64,000 bases of DNA from DASXVU01 sp963732855. GTDB lineage: Archaea > Thermoplasmatota > Thermoplasmata > Methanomassiliicoccales > UBA472. The DNA lies in the NCBI GenBank assembly GCA_963732855.1, contig CAVTBB010000003.1:496001-560000 (forward strand), in the 5' to 3' direction. The translations under genes were made by a program, and so were the position numbers. The notes under the pieces are model-generated. The model was not told the origin of the DNA and ran no database searches. It saw only the letters and a program-made list of their open reading frames with translations. Of this stretch, positions 16,771 through 26,984 are shown one piece after another. How positions within the stretch are numbered: position 1 is the stretch's first letter; each line of letters opens with the position of its first letter.

Positions 16771-17668
16771 ATGAATCGAAGGCTGTTCTATTCGATTTCG
16801 ATCTTCCTAGGGGCATTGGGATTGGGAACCGTTGTCTTCATGTTCATCGAACCATCGGTTCATGGCGACCCCTTGTTATCCCTTTATTTCACAATGGCAA
16901 CCGTCTTCACCGTCGGATATGGGGACATCGTCCCCACCACTGGTGATAGCCGTTTCGTGGCCATGGTGGTGATGGTGTTGGGGATTGGGGCGGGCGTATC
17001 CGCGGTGCAGGGCCTATTCGACCTTGCGATCAAACGCGACCTAAGAAAAGAGCTGGGCCTGCCAGAAAGGAGGGTCAGGATGAAGGATCATTACATTATC
17101 TGCGGCTATGGTAACGTAGGAAGGGAAGTGATTGAGCAGCTCGTGAGGAAAGGTGAGAAGTTCCTGGTGATCGAGAATGATAGGACCAAGGTGGAGACCC
17201 TGGTGGAGAAGGGGGTGCCAGTAATCGCAGGAGATGCTGAATCCGAGAGCATCCTAGAAAAAGCGAACATCTCTTCGGCTAAGGGGCTCATCGCCACCAT
17301 GAAAGATTCCCAGAACCTCATAGTGGTCCTCACGGCCAAGACCCTGAACCCCAAGATACTACGTCGTGTCCGAGGTCGAGGACCACAAGAACGAAGGAAA
17401 GCTGAAGATGGTCGGGGCGGACAGTATCATCAACTGCCACGAAATAGGTGCCCGGCTCATGGTGGGCAAGGCCCGACACGTCACCGTGGACCCGGTCTGC
17501 GGGCACGAGATCAGCCGTTTGGACTCCAAGTTCGATTTTGTGTATCTAGGGGAGAATTATCAATTCTGCTCCAAAGAATGCATGGAGGCATTCAAGCTGA
17601 ATCCGGACAGATTCAAGGAGCTCAGGAACATCCTCGACGACACATGTGGGATGGGCTCGAGTACCTGA
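16771..17668 (+). CDS. Two-TM potassium channel with RCK (TrkA-N) and C-terminal YHS domain, frameshifted
   Basis: Residues 1-90 form a two-helix channel with the K+ selectivity filter TVGYGD (47-52). Residues ~107-225 form an RCK/TrkA-N nucleotide-binding domain (IICGYGNVGREV). The frame then breaks at 17359, where one extra C after AAGATA ends the match. In the next frame the RCK domain continues (VVSEVEDHKNEGKLKMVGA) and leads into a YHS domain: DPVCG, GENYQFCSKEC, then AF-x-L-NPDRF. Corrected length is 298 residues. RCK domains gate channels with ligands; YHS domains are cysteine-containing modules linked to metal handling. A fusion of the two is unusual. A sequencing insertion is more likely than true inactivation. 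Confidence 0.82.
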
Positions 17669-17669
17669 T

Positions 17670-18878
17670 TCATTTCATGCGGTAGTACAGGAAGCCGGAC
17701 CATATCTTGGGCCAGAAGTATGTCGATTTCTTCGGCATGACCCTCCCGCCCAATGCCACCTGCCATATCGCCTCCAGATCAGGCGGACTGAGGATGACCG
17801 CCATGTCCGCCTCCCCCTTCTGGATCTTGTCACCGACAGAGATAGGGTCGTGGTCATACGTGATCTTGAAATCCTTCCCCGCCCTCGGCATTATGACTTT
17901 GTCCAGCAGGACCTTCTCACAAACGAACGTGTCGATAGACCACATGATGTCATCAGGGTCCGTTTCTCGCGGGCTGAGCAATACATAGCGCTCATTCTTG
18001 GTCCAGAGCCCCAACGCCGTCTCCTTCGATGCGGTCAAGGCTTTGATCATCTCCGGCAGGTGATCGAACATCCTCAGGTAGAAGAACTCCTCCAGCCGGT
18101 TGATCAGGTCATCCTCGCTGATCTCCATTCCGGAGAGCAACCGGTGCGTGGGCCGCACGATCAATCCCGGGTCATTGGTCGAGACCAGAGTGGCCAAGAC
18201 GTACTGCTTGCGGTCGTCCGCGGGGTTCTCCTGGGCGTACTTCACCGACGTCTCATATCGGTGGTGCCCATCGGCAATCAGCAGTCTCTTGGAGCTGAGC
18301 TCCGTGCCCATTCGCTCTACCACAGAGGCGTCCGATATGCGTGCCAACGTATGGGTCACGCCTTGCTTTTCCGTCCATTCCAGGACCGGTCTGGCACTCT
18401 TTTCCATGGCGCGGATGAGATCAGATGGTAGCTGGTCATAAAGGCAGAAGATTGATTCGCAATGCGTTTCGACGCCTCGCAATAGGTTCAGCCGGTCCTC
18501 CTTTACCTTGGAGAATGTCTCCTCATGGGGGATTACCCCATTCTTGTCGTACCCCTCGGCCTTTAGGATACCGATGATGCCCGTCCGATGGACCTTCTCG
18601 AAGTTCTCGGTGAAGGTCTGGCGATAAAGATAGAAGGATTCCATTTCATCCTTGCCGAGCAGGCCCTGCGCTATCCAATGATCCACCCTCTTTCCGGCAT
18701 CCACATAATTGCCGTCGATGCCGCCCAGTGTGATGTTGGCGACATTCATAGGATGCGACTGTAGATCCGCCAATTCATCCTTGGAGATGACGTCGTAGGG
18801 TGGGGATACCCGATCGGTGACCTTTTCCTGCGCGCCGATGTTCGGGATAAATCCATGGAAAGGACGGAACTGGACCAT
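17670..18878 (-). CDS. DUF1015 family protein
   Basis: This 402-residue protein matches DUF1015, a widespread soluble family of unsettled function. Conserved blocks are FRPFHGFIPN at the start, VSPPYDVISKDE, the LLIADGHHRYET motif near the middle (a GHHR core that looks like an active site) and DPGLIVRPTHRLL. Its stop lies two bases from the end of the channel gene on the other strand. Length and motif order are complete, so it should be functional. In bacteria the family is sometimes found near serine biosynthesis genes; nothing around this copy supports or refutes that. Confidence 0.82.
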   Translation of the reverse strand: MVQFRPFHGFIPNIGAQEKVTDRVSPPYDVISKDELADLQSHPMNVANITLGGIDGNYVDAGKRVDHWIAQGLLGKDEMESFYLYRQTFTENFEKVHRTGIIGILKAEGYDKNGVIPHEETFSKVKEDRLNLLRGVETHCESIFCLYDQLPSDLIRAMEKSARPVLEWTEKQGVTHTLARISDASVVERMGTELSSKRLLIADGHHRYETSVKYAQENPADDRKQYVLATLVSTNDPGLIVRPTHRLLSGMEISEDDLINRLEEFFYLRMFDHLPEMIKALTASKETALGLWTKNERYVLLSPRETDPDDIMWSIDTFVCEKVLLDKVIMPRAGKDFKITYDHDPISVGDKIQKGEADMAVILSPPDLEAIWQVALGGRVMPKKSTYFWPKIWSGFLYYRMK

Positions 18879-19635
18879 TTGAGTGCCTCATGCCGTTAGG
18901 GCCGTTCCTTGATTATATTGCTTTCTTTCTGTCCACAAGGTTATGCTTGTCCAACGGCCGCTCTAAATGACCGGAACGATGGATCCCCCGTCTTTCTCCA
19001 GATTTAGGAACCTTCGGCTTCAGATCGCCCATGAATCTATAGGCCGTCACCATGTTCAATGACCGAACAATGACTGATGGTTCGCACGATGTCTGCGTCC
19101 AGGCCTTATTGATCACAAAGATCTTGTCCGGTGCCTTCGAGCCATTCACAGGGAATGGTCACTGCTATGTGCCAACTGCGTCAAGGTCATAGGCTCGGAT
19201 GTCTGAGAATGAAATGGATCGGGGGCCTTTCCTAAAGCGTCAGCCTTACGCTTTGGAGCGCGAACTCCATTCCCATGATGGCATAGAGGCTCCGATCGGA
19301 AAGCAGTCGCTCCAAGGGAGAAATATCACCCGGTTAGCGTTCGGAGACATGGATATATTGTTACTTCGGGAAATTGGCTTTCCTTTTAGAATTTCCATAT
19401 CCCGAGGTCCGTTTCCGGATGGATTTCACCATATTCGTCCTTCATACCCAATGCATCTTACGGGAAACATCTCGTTTTGCAGTTGGCACGCCGACCATCC
19501 TCGGCATGCAAAGACATTGCCTCTTCCCGGTGATATCGACCTCGGTCAGTATAACGGAAAAGTTGCACCATTGTCAATTAAACATGTTTTAAGGCCCGTT
19601 AACCTCGCCCCCCACACTCGATTTATCCGAAATTC
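18879..19635. other. Intergenic stretch without a recognisable gene
   Basis: This ~750-bp region lies between the divergent DUF1015 promoter side and the 3' end of the GvpD-like gene. Open frames exist (18913-19149 minus, 78 codons; 19199-19726 plus, 175 codons), but neither shows a domain, a credible start or protein-like composition, and the plus-strand one runs into the 3' end of the GvpD-like gene. It may hold decayed sequence. I see no repeat, RNA gene or strong promoter. Confidence 0.5.
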
Positions 19636-21189
19636 TCAGACAATTGGCACGAGAGCGATCTCTGGTGAATCACCTGCATGTTCCACGACCAGAGCGTTGC
19701 ATTCGGTGAACGGTTCGACACAATAGACAATGGTAGTTCCTCCGATCCGATCCAGTCTGATGCGGTGCGTCGCTATGTCCACCAATTTGTCCCGAGACCG
19801 GCTTGATGGGGTTACGAACCCGACCAATACCGCCTTGTTTCGTTTTATCGATGCTAAATGATCGGAGAAACTGTCGATGACATTCGGGCCGTAGATGGAT
19901 TCCAATGTGTCGAATCCTATCATTGATAGGTAAGGCGAAGATGTTCCCTTGAGCAAGAATGAGATCGATTTCCACCTCAGGTCTGCCTCAACATCATTGC
20001 CTTCCACGGGCATGATGTACGGATCATTGGCCCCTTCGATCTGTGAAGCCACCTCAGGAATTCGGACCTGTCTTGCGAACCTCTCATCGCCGATCAGGCC
20101 GAGACATTCTTTCCCGGGCGCCGCCGGACGTCTCCTTTTTGGTGGGGAGCCAAAGCACGCCCCGACCGAGGCTGGCGAAGTTGGCGACCATCGATTGTTC
20201 CAGAAGATTGCATGCTCCAGGGGGCACATCCGGTCCAAGCTCGACCAATACGATCGATCCGGGTAGGACCCCGTTCTGCATCATACGGTCGAGGTCCTTC
20301 ATTCCCAGGGAGATCCTACCGGATAAATCCGGTATCGGGATCCATCTCCTCTTCATGACCATAGACTCAGGTCTATCCGGGAATGTCCTTATCCGCGCGC
20401 CATTCAACGTGAAGAGGTATTTTGGCTGACTGATGGGCGTTCCCCGCAGCTTGAGCAAGCTCATCTCCCGGAGGCGCCGCCTATGGTGATCGGAAACCGA
20501 GAGCTCGATTACACCGTCACCCAGATAGTCCAGGTACCGGTCGTTGCTCTCTAGGATGAATATGAAATCGGCCCGCCGACGTTCTACCAGGTCCTTTTGG
20601 ATGGTGGTGATGAGCGAGGCCTGGTTGATCCCGCAGGTCTCTGCCATGGCATCGATGCTGTCCAGCACGACCAAGGTCCGTTCGCTGCCGCACCGTTCCA
20701 ACGCCTCATAGACTTCTCTAGTGGCCCCAGTTCGACCCGGGTTTGCTGCAGGTTCTGACCCATTCTAAGGTTGATGCCGCTGCCCCAGACCAGCTTCATT
20801 CGGCTGAACCACGGCCTCTTCGGTTCTGTCACATCGTCATCGGAAGTTGCCTTGGCTGCGGCTTCTTTTACTAGTTCTTCTTCCTGTTCGCGGAGCATCT
20901 CTGCCTGGACGCTGTCCCCTACGTCCTCTCCATATACCCTTTTCGCCAGCCATGGAAATTGGATGAGTAAGAGGGCATCGGATACCCGGGTTGAGAAGTA
21001 GAAGGAATTGTCTATCTCGTCTATCTCTTCGATCGCCTGAAGCGCAAAGGTGGTCTTACCCACGCCAGCGTTTCCCCGCAGGATCAACGAATGACCTCCG
21101 GTCGCCAAAAAGAAACGCCTGAGTTCGTCCGGTAACATCCTCTCACTTTTTTCCACCAAGAACGACCCACCTATCGGTTCGTTCAGCAA
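19636..21189 (-). CDS. GvpD-like P-loop ATPase, interrupted by two frameshifts
   Basis: Three overlapping frames together give one ~517-residue protein. The first has Walker A GNAGVGKTTFAL and FYFSTRVS...FPWLAKRVYGE, the pattern of archaeal GvpD-type RecA-superfamily ATPases. The second has Walker B ERTLVVLDSIDAMAE and a partial second ATPase-like half (GMKDLDRMMQNGVLPGSIVLVE). The third gives the rest (FLLKGTSSPYLSMIGFDTLE). The first junction is in a run of four G on the coding strand (20725-20728), where a fifth G restores the frame. The second is near 20117-20124, where one base too many fits. No other gas-vesicle gene is near, so a role in gas vesicles is doubtful. The family name is moderately sure, the function unknown. 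Confidence 0.6.
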
Positions 21190-21310
21190 ATGAAGGGTAT
21201 ATATCTGCTACCGGGAAAATTGCGCTATTTGATTCTGACCAGAGAAAGTTTTAGAGAAAAAGCGTGAAGATGTTTGTGGATTTCCCGGTGGCCCAACTAG
21301 GCATCCGCAT

Positions 21311-22319
21311 TTAAGGCGATCTGTCTTCCCAGATCGTCTCGAGATTGACATGCCTACGAACCAGATCGGCAATGTGCTCGATCTTGTTCGTGTCGTTCGG
21401 GTTGATCCTCGCGATGAGGCGGTCGACCATCTCCGCGGTGACGGCGGTCGAGTGCCCCACCAGCAATACCGGCACCTTAAGTTCATCCGCCTTAGACAGG
21501 ATCTGCCTGGCCGGGTACAATCCACCGGTTAGGATGAGGCATGAGGTGTCTGTAGCCAGCGCAGCGATCAGCATGTCCGACCGGTCACCGCCAGCGATCA
21601 TCGCCTTCCTCGGAAGCCGGCGCATCTCGACCAACGCTGACTCGGCGGTCATACCACCGACCATCCTCTTTTCGATGGTCCGTTCCAAGCCTTCTTCTCC
21701 CGCCAGCACTTCCGCGTTGAGCGCCTCGGCGATCTCGCTCACATGCAGGTAACCGAGTTCCTTGGCCGCAGGGATGGAACCGAGCACTCTGACCCCTGTG
21801 CCTTCCAGGAGTCTTTCAATGGCCGGGTCGTCCGACTTGTTCAGGATGACCCCTTTGAGCTTCAACCCCTCTCTCCATCAGCCTGGCATGGTGCGCTACC
21901 TTGTCCAGTGCGTCCGGGTTGGAAGTAGCGACCAGCACAATTTCAGCGCCCAGCGCCTGGGCAATACTGACACCTTCGACCCGATGCAGCGCACCGGTGG
22001 TGAACAGTTGTGGTGACTCGATGATCATGAGCTCTGACTCCCCCTTGACACGTTCGAACCCGGTGATGATGCTGTCCATGCTGACCGGGCTGAAGATGTC
22101 GTATTTGAGCGGAGAGAGCATTTCCTCGCTGGGTTCCAGGTTCAACGCCTTTTTCATCAGGTAGGCGTCTCGGTCTACGACACGGTTGTCGATGCAGAGG
22201 ACGTCCTCACGGAACGGCTTGTAGTAGCCGACCTTCCCCTTATAGTTCTTAGCCAGACCTAGCGCCACCATGCTCTTGCCAGAGCTTTCCAACACCGAGC
22301 TTAAGAATAACGGTTTCAT
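21311..22319 (-). CDS. BioD-like/DRTGG phosphotransacetylase-related protein, one frameshift
   Basis: The N-terminal half (~150 residues) is a dethiobiotin synthetase-like P-loop domain (FLSSVLESSGKSMVALGLA; MIIESPQLFTTG). The C-terminal half holds a DRTGG domain (GGMTAESALVEMRR, AMIAGGDRSDMLIAAL, CLILTGGLYP). This pairing occurs as the N-terminal part of some phosphotransacetylases and as stand-alone archaeal proteins. The frame breaks in GGGG at 21866-21869 (coding strand); removing one G gives a continuous 335-residue protein (ARLMERGLKLKGVILNK). The ATG overlaps the TGA of the upstream acyl-CoA synthetase gene by one base and is preceded by AGGAGG, so the two are one operon. A regulatory or CoA-metabolic role is inferred. 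Confidence 0.75.
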
Positions 22320-24416
22320 CAATTCATCCTCCTTATAGTCACCAACGCGTCCACCGCGTAGCAGCCTTTACCCTCATCCCCGACCATTACTGGGTTGATC
22401 TCCAGTTCGGAACATCTCGGGAAATCGATTGCGATCTGTGAAGTGCGAACCAGAACCTCTCTAAGAGAGTGGACGTCTGCCATCTTCCCGCCCCTCGCAC
22501 CTGTCAAAATAGGGTAGGATTTGATAGATTTAATCATGGAATCGACGTTATGATTGGTCAAGGGTGCGATGCGTTGGGACACGTCCTTCATGATCTCGAC
22601 GAAGACACCTCCTAAGCCGAAAGTGATCACGGGACCGAACTGCTCGTCCCGGGTCATGCCCACCAGCACTTCCTTTCCCTTAACCATCTGGCACACCGTA
22701 ACGCCGTTCAATTTAGCACCCGGTACGTGGCTTGACACTTTCGACATCATCAGTTCGAAGTCCTTACGAACCGCCTCTTCCGACGATGAACCGACGACCA
22801 CGCCCCCCACGTCGGACTTATGTGCGATGTCCGGCGAATCGAATCTTCAGAACGACCGGGAAACCGATCTTGGCCGCCACTTTGGCCGCTTCTTCGGCCG
22901 CCCTGGCGGTTATTTCTGCAGGCACGCCTATGCCATATGCCTTCAGTATCTCCTTGCCCTCGCTCTCGCTTAGGGAGGTCCGGCCTTGGGCCTGGACCAT
23001 ATCAAGTAGTTGCCTTACGCGTTCCTTGTCACCTTCCACCGTGAGAATGATCGTATCCTTGATCTCTTCCCTTATCTTCTTGTATCTCACCATGGCCCCT
23101 AACGCCCTGATCGCCTTGTCGGGGGATTCATAGTTGGGGATGTTCGCCTCTCTGAGCATTTCGATGCCTTTGGAGGTCTTGTGGCCGCCAACGAATGCAG
23201 CCACGACCGGGATCGGGACCTGGCCGGCAAAAGACGCTACCAGGTGGGCGACCGCCCCGATGTCCACAGTGTCCAGCGGAGACAGCAGAACGGCGATGCA
23301 TGAGACGTTAGGGTCCTCCATCACGGTCTTGATGGCAAATTCGTACCTGGCGGCGGTCGCGTCACCGAGCACATCGACCGGGTTGTAGATGTTAGCCTCG
23401 CCAGGCAGGTTCGCCTTGAGTTTGTCTATGGTCTCCTTGGAGAACTGGGCAAGGGTGAGCCCGTAATCGGAACAGGCATCCGCCGCCATGACGCCGTGAC
23501 CGCCTGCGTTGGTCACGATCGCCAGGCCATCCCCCTTAGGCAAAGGCATGTTGGCGAAGACCTGGAGCAGATCGAACATTTCGTCGATGGTATTCACCCT
23601 CATGATACCGGATTGCCTGAACGCGGCGTCGTAGACCTTGTCGCTTCCGGACAACGCCCCAGTGTGAGATGAGGCAGCCTTCGAACCGCAGCTGGTCCTT
23701 CCGGACTTGAGAACGATGATGGGCTTCTCTCGGCTGGTCCTGAGGGCTGCTCGCATGAACGCCTTGCCCCGGTTAACCCCTTCGATATACATCCCTATGA
23801 CCTTGGTCTGATCGTCGTCCTTCAGATATGTCAGCAGGTCCGCCTCATCGATGTCCACCTTGTTCCCTGTGCTGACGAACTTGGAGAAACCCACCTTGGA
23901 CTTTGTCGCCCAGTCAAGCATTGAGCTGCAGACTGCCCCTGATTGGGAACTGATAGCTACCGGTCCTGCCTTGGGATAGATGTTGGTAAATGTGGCGTTC
24001 ATGTTGTGATGGGCGTTGATGATGCCCATGCAGTTCGGGCCGAGGATGCGAATTCCGTACTTCTTCCCTATCTCGCCGATCTGCTTCTCCAGGTGGGCCC
24101 CTTCTTTTCCCAGTTCCTTGAATCCGGCGGTGATAATGATGACATCCTTGATGCCTTTCTTTCCGGCGTCCTCCATGACTGAGGGGACGAAGGTGCTGGG
24201 CACCGTTATGATGGCCAGGTCGATGTGTTCGGGCACCGCCGTAAGTGTGGGATAAGCCTTATGGCCGAGGATCTCTGGGGCCTTCGGGTTGATCGGGTAT
24301 AGCTCTCCCTTGAACCCGGATGCGATCAGATTCCTGAACATGATGTGCCCGATCTTACGCTCTTCTGCTGAGGCTCCGACCACGGCAATGGAATTCGGTT
24401 CGAATAGCGCCTTCAT
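22319..24416 (-). CDS. Acetate/acyl-CoA ligase (ADP-forming), fused alpha-beta subunits, one frameshift
   Basis: This enzyme forms ATP and an acid from acyl-CoA, ADP and phosphate. The alpha part has the CoA-binding start (PNSIAVVGASAEERKIGHIMF), GPNCMGIIN and the SHTGALSGSD phospho-histidine loop. The beta ATP-grasp part starts near residue 470 (LSESEGKEILKAYGIGVPAE) and continues after the break with DVGGVVVG and the ELEINPVMV motif. The break is a single extra base at 22841; deleting it gives KIDSPDIAHKSDVGG and a normal 698-residue protein. It is coupled to the downstream DRTGG gene. Substrate range (acetate, aryl or branched acids) cannot be told. Confidence 0.88.
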
Positions 24417-24780
24417 TTGATCATCTGTCGGATTGGATTTCCTCTGGAAGGGTCAAGTGGAATTTAAAGGAATCGGGTTCTGTACATTCCAATCAACGTC
24501 ATATGTCGATATGGATACTTCGTTGCCACGATATCTGTTTGAATTTTCGGGAACCGTAGAAATCATCCAATTACCGAAAAATTGGGGCTATAGAACATAT
24601 CGGATCGCATTGACAATACCCATCATTTGGTTCATATCAATCGGACGTTTGTTAAGAACGACAAATGACGATTAGAATCGCTTCAGTGCAATGGTCCGTT
24701 CTTATAAATCCAAAGGATGGCCATACTTTCATCGAACCGTCAAATAACGTTATATGCCTTCGGCCCGACTAAGTCATCCG
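24417..24780. other. AT-rich gap with tag promoter
   Basis: This ~360-bp divergent gap is clearly more AT-rich than the neighbouring genes. No convincing gene is seen (an 80-codon frame at 24433 has no features). Two TATA-like boxes face tag: CTTATAAATC near 24704 and GTTATATG at 24749-24756. The second is ~29 nt before the tag ATG. Confidence 0.5.
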
Positions 24781-25341
24781 ATGGACGACAGATGTGGATG
24801 CAGTTGGGCGAACAGCGATCCTGTGCTTAAGAAATACCATGATCACGAATGGGGTAAACCGGTCCATGACGACCGATTACTTTTCGAATTCCTAATACTC
24901 GAAGGAGCTCAAGCGGGATTGAGCTGGAAGACGGTCCTTTTGAAACGTGACGCCTATCGCAAAGCCTTCGATAATTTCGAGCCATCGAAAGTGGCACTTT
25001 TCGACGACCAGAAGACAAAGGAGCTGATGTCGAACGCTGGCATCATCAGGAACTGGCGTAAGATAGAGGCAGCGGTGAACAACGCCAAGGGCGTTCTGCA
25101 GATACAGAAGGAGTTCGGCAGTTTTGACAAGTATTTATGGGATTTCGTCGAGGGGAAACCTATTCAGAACGAGTATGAGAGAATTGACGGCATACCTACC
25201 GAATCAGCGAAATCAAAGGAGCTCAGCAAGGACCTTAAGCGCAGAGGGTTCAGCTTTGTCGGCCCTACCATATGCTACTCCTTCATGCAGGCTGTAGGAT
25301 TAGTGAACGATCACATGAAGGGATGTCCTGAACGTGGGTAG
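24781..25341 (+). CDS. tag: DNA-3-methyladenine glycosylase I
   Basis: Tag removes 3-methyladenine from alkylated DNA. The 186-residue protein starts with DRCGCSWANSDPVLKKYHDHEWG, which holds the N-terminal zinc-ligand cysteine and histidine. The catalytic core is EGAQAGLSWKTVLLKRDAYR, and the C-terminal zinc ligands sit in NDHMKGC. Conserved tryptophan and glutamate positions are intact. A TTG nine codons upstream is in frame, but the ATG at 24781 matches the family start and lies about 29 nt behind a TATA-like box. Confidence 0.95.
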   Translation: MDDRCGCSWANSDPVLKKYHDHEWGKPVHDDRLLFEFLILEGAQAGLSWKTVLLKRDAYRKAFDNFEPSKVALFDDQKTKELMSNAGIIRNWRKIEAAVNNAKGVLQIQKEFGSFDKYLWDFVEGKPIQNEYERIDGIPTESAKSKELSKDLKRRGFSFVGPTICYSFMQAVGLVNDHMKGCPERG

Positions 25342-25427
25342 AACGTCAAGCAAGGGACGGGTTTGGACCAATCCGGGAAGGGTTTGAGATTATCCTACAG
25401 CCATGGTTCCGACTCGAGATCTATTGA

Positions 25428-25902
25428 TTCAGGAAGAGCGGACAAAGGGCTGACGCCACCAAGGCGACGGTATCGTTGACAAGAGCTTGGCTGCAGAACG
25501 TGAACGATCAGCTCACCTTGTGCTATGACGCGAACAACCTGACCGCCGAGGAGGTATCATCGCTCTTCAACCAGGTGTCCACGGTGCAGAGCTCCCTTGC
25601 TTCTCTAAGGGATTCACTGTACTCGACCGACTTGAACGCTTCGACGACGAACGCGAACCTGGCGCTGTCGAACGCCGACAGGAGTGGGCTCTCGGCCCTG
25701 TTGAACCAGACGATAGCCGATCTGGGGACGACGAGGACAAACCTGGCTTCGGCGCAGACGAGCCTTAAGGCGACGCAGAACGCTCAGTCGAACGACGGAA
25801 CGGCCCTATCTCTTGCTGGGTTCGATGGGCATCATTCTGGCAATCATAGCGATCGTCCTGGTGTTCCTGAGGACGAGGAGGCCGAAGGTTGGACAGACCT
25901 GA
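25428..25902 (+). pseudogene. Remnant of a surface-anchored coiled-coil protein
   Basis: A coding-like frame opens after a stop at 25425 with no start codon or signal peptide. It runs through an alanine/serine/threonine-rich region with heptad-like spacing (SSLASLRDSL, LNQTIADLGTTRTNLASAQ), as in stalks of archaeal surface proteins. After one extra base in CCC at 25804-25806, the next frame gives a transmembrane anchor (LLLGSMGIILAIIAIVLVFL) and a basic tail RTRRPK, ending at 25902. The 5' part of the gene is missing, so I read it as a truncated remnant. The junction itself may be a sequencing error like others nearby. Confidence 0.6.
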
Positions 25903-26026
25903 CCAGATCTATTTCCTTTTCTTTTAGGAGCGGAACGCATCATCGGGGATATCAGGGAGAGCTCCGCGGGGTGCATATAAACCTCCTTTTTGACCATAGA
26001 TTCGAGTGCAAGATAATGATTAGAAG

Positions 26027-26099
26027 TGGGCTCAGCCGGATTCGAACCGGCGACCTACGCCGTGTAAGGGCGTCGTTATAACCGCTAAACTATGAGCCC
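26027..26099 (-). tRNA. tRNA-Val (anticodon TAC)
   Basis: The 73-nt minus-strand cloverleaf has acceptor stem GGGCTCA/TGAGCCC, anticodon stem ACGCC/GGCGT with loop CTTACAC (anticodon TAC), and T stem GCCGG/CCGGC with loop TTCGAAT. A TATA-like ATTTTAATA (minus strand, about 26125-26133) lies ~30 nt upstream. The CCA end is not encoded. Confidence 0.93.
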
Positions 26100-26380
26100 A
26101 GCGCCTATGTCAATGGAGAGAACGTATTAAAATCTAAGCGTAAAGCGGATTGAAAAAGGAATTAGGAAGAATCTTGAGGCCCGTGCAGAGACGCAGGTCG
26201 TTGTAAACAGCGTGATGAATGGGCTACTAATTCCTTAAATAATCAAATAAATGTCACAAAATTTTCCATCTGGACATATAATCTAAGAGTCAATGAATTA
26301 AGCTATATTTTTGTGTGAAAATATCCAGGGCAAGGTTTTTCATGGGAAACTGTATGTTACCGCCATCTGACGGGTAACTC

Positions 26381-26968
26381 ATGGCTAAGAAAGGAACAGG
26401 GATGTTCAAGAAGGCACTCAATATGCCCGAGACAGGGCCGTCGCTCCGTCGCTACTTCGTTAATACGATATTCGATACGACGTTCGTCGTATTGGGAGTG
26501 ATCATCGGTTCAGCCCTTTCCCCGCATCCGAGCATTGACGTCGTGGTCACCACAATAATTACCAGCTCGGTGGCTCTGGCGATATCCACAGGGTCCAGCG
26601 TGTATGAGGGCGAGAGCCTGGAGCAGAGTCGGCGTCTCAATGAGATCAGTCGAGCCATGCTATCCTCGGTCGATGAGACCGACCTAGGAAAGACCTCGCG
26701 CGCCAGCATCATAATAATTTCATTGGCCAACTCATGCGCACCTTTGCTGGCCGGCGCGATAACCATAACCCCGTTCCTAGTATTCTCTGCAGCGGATATT
26801 GTCACAGCTGCGGAGGTGTCAATAACGCTGGCCCTATCTATCCTGTTCGTCACTGGTTATTTCATGGGGCGCATCGCGAACAAGAACCCATGGTTCAAGG
26901 GGCTACGCATGGCGACCATCGGCCTGATAGCCTTCGGCATCTGTTACCTAATCGGTGCCACCATCTAG
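26381..26968 (+). CDS. VIT1/CCC1-like integral membrane protein (TIGR00267 type)
   Basis: This 195-residue protein has about five transmembrane helices. The segment FDTTFVVLGVIIGSAL followed by VALAISTGSSVYEGESLE resembles the first two helices and helix-2 motif of the VIT1/CCC1 superfamily (iron/manganese transport in plants and yeast), in the shorter archaeal subgroup known as TIGR00267. The substrate of this subgroup is not established, so divalent metal transport is only inferred. It has its own upstream region of about 280 bp and converges with hypE. Confidence 0.72.
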   Translation: MAKKGTGMFKKALNMPETGPSLRRYFVNTIFDTTFVVLGVIIGSALSPHPSIDVVVTTIITSSVALAISTGSSVYEGESLEQSRRLNEISRAMLSSVDETDLGKTSRASIIIISLANSCAPLLAGAITITPFLVFSAADIVTAAEVSITLALSILFVTGYFMGRIANKNPWFKGLRMATIGLIAFGICYLIGATI

Positions 26969-26984
26969 AATGGATCAATCGGAC

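Noticed and set aside
18913..19149. 78-codon minus-strand frame after DUF1015
   Set aside because: No recognisable motif, no promoter, and composition unlike the neighbours; kept only as part of the gene-poor stretch.
19199..19726. 175-codon plus-strand frame
   Set aside because: Its 3' part is antisense to the GvpD-like gene and the translation is rich in His, Pro and Arg without any family pattern.
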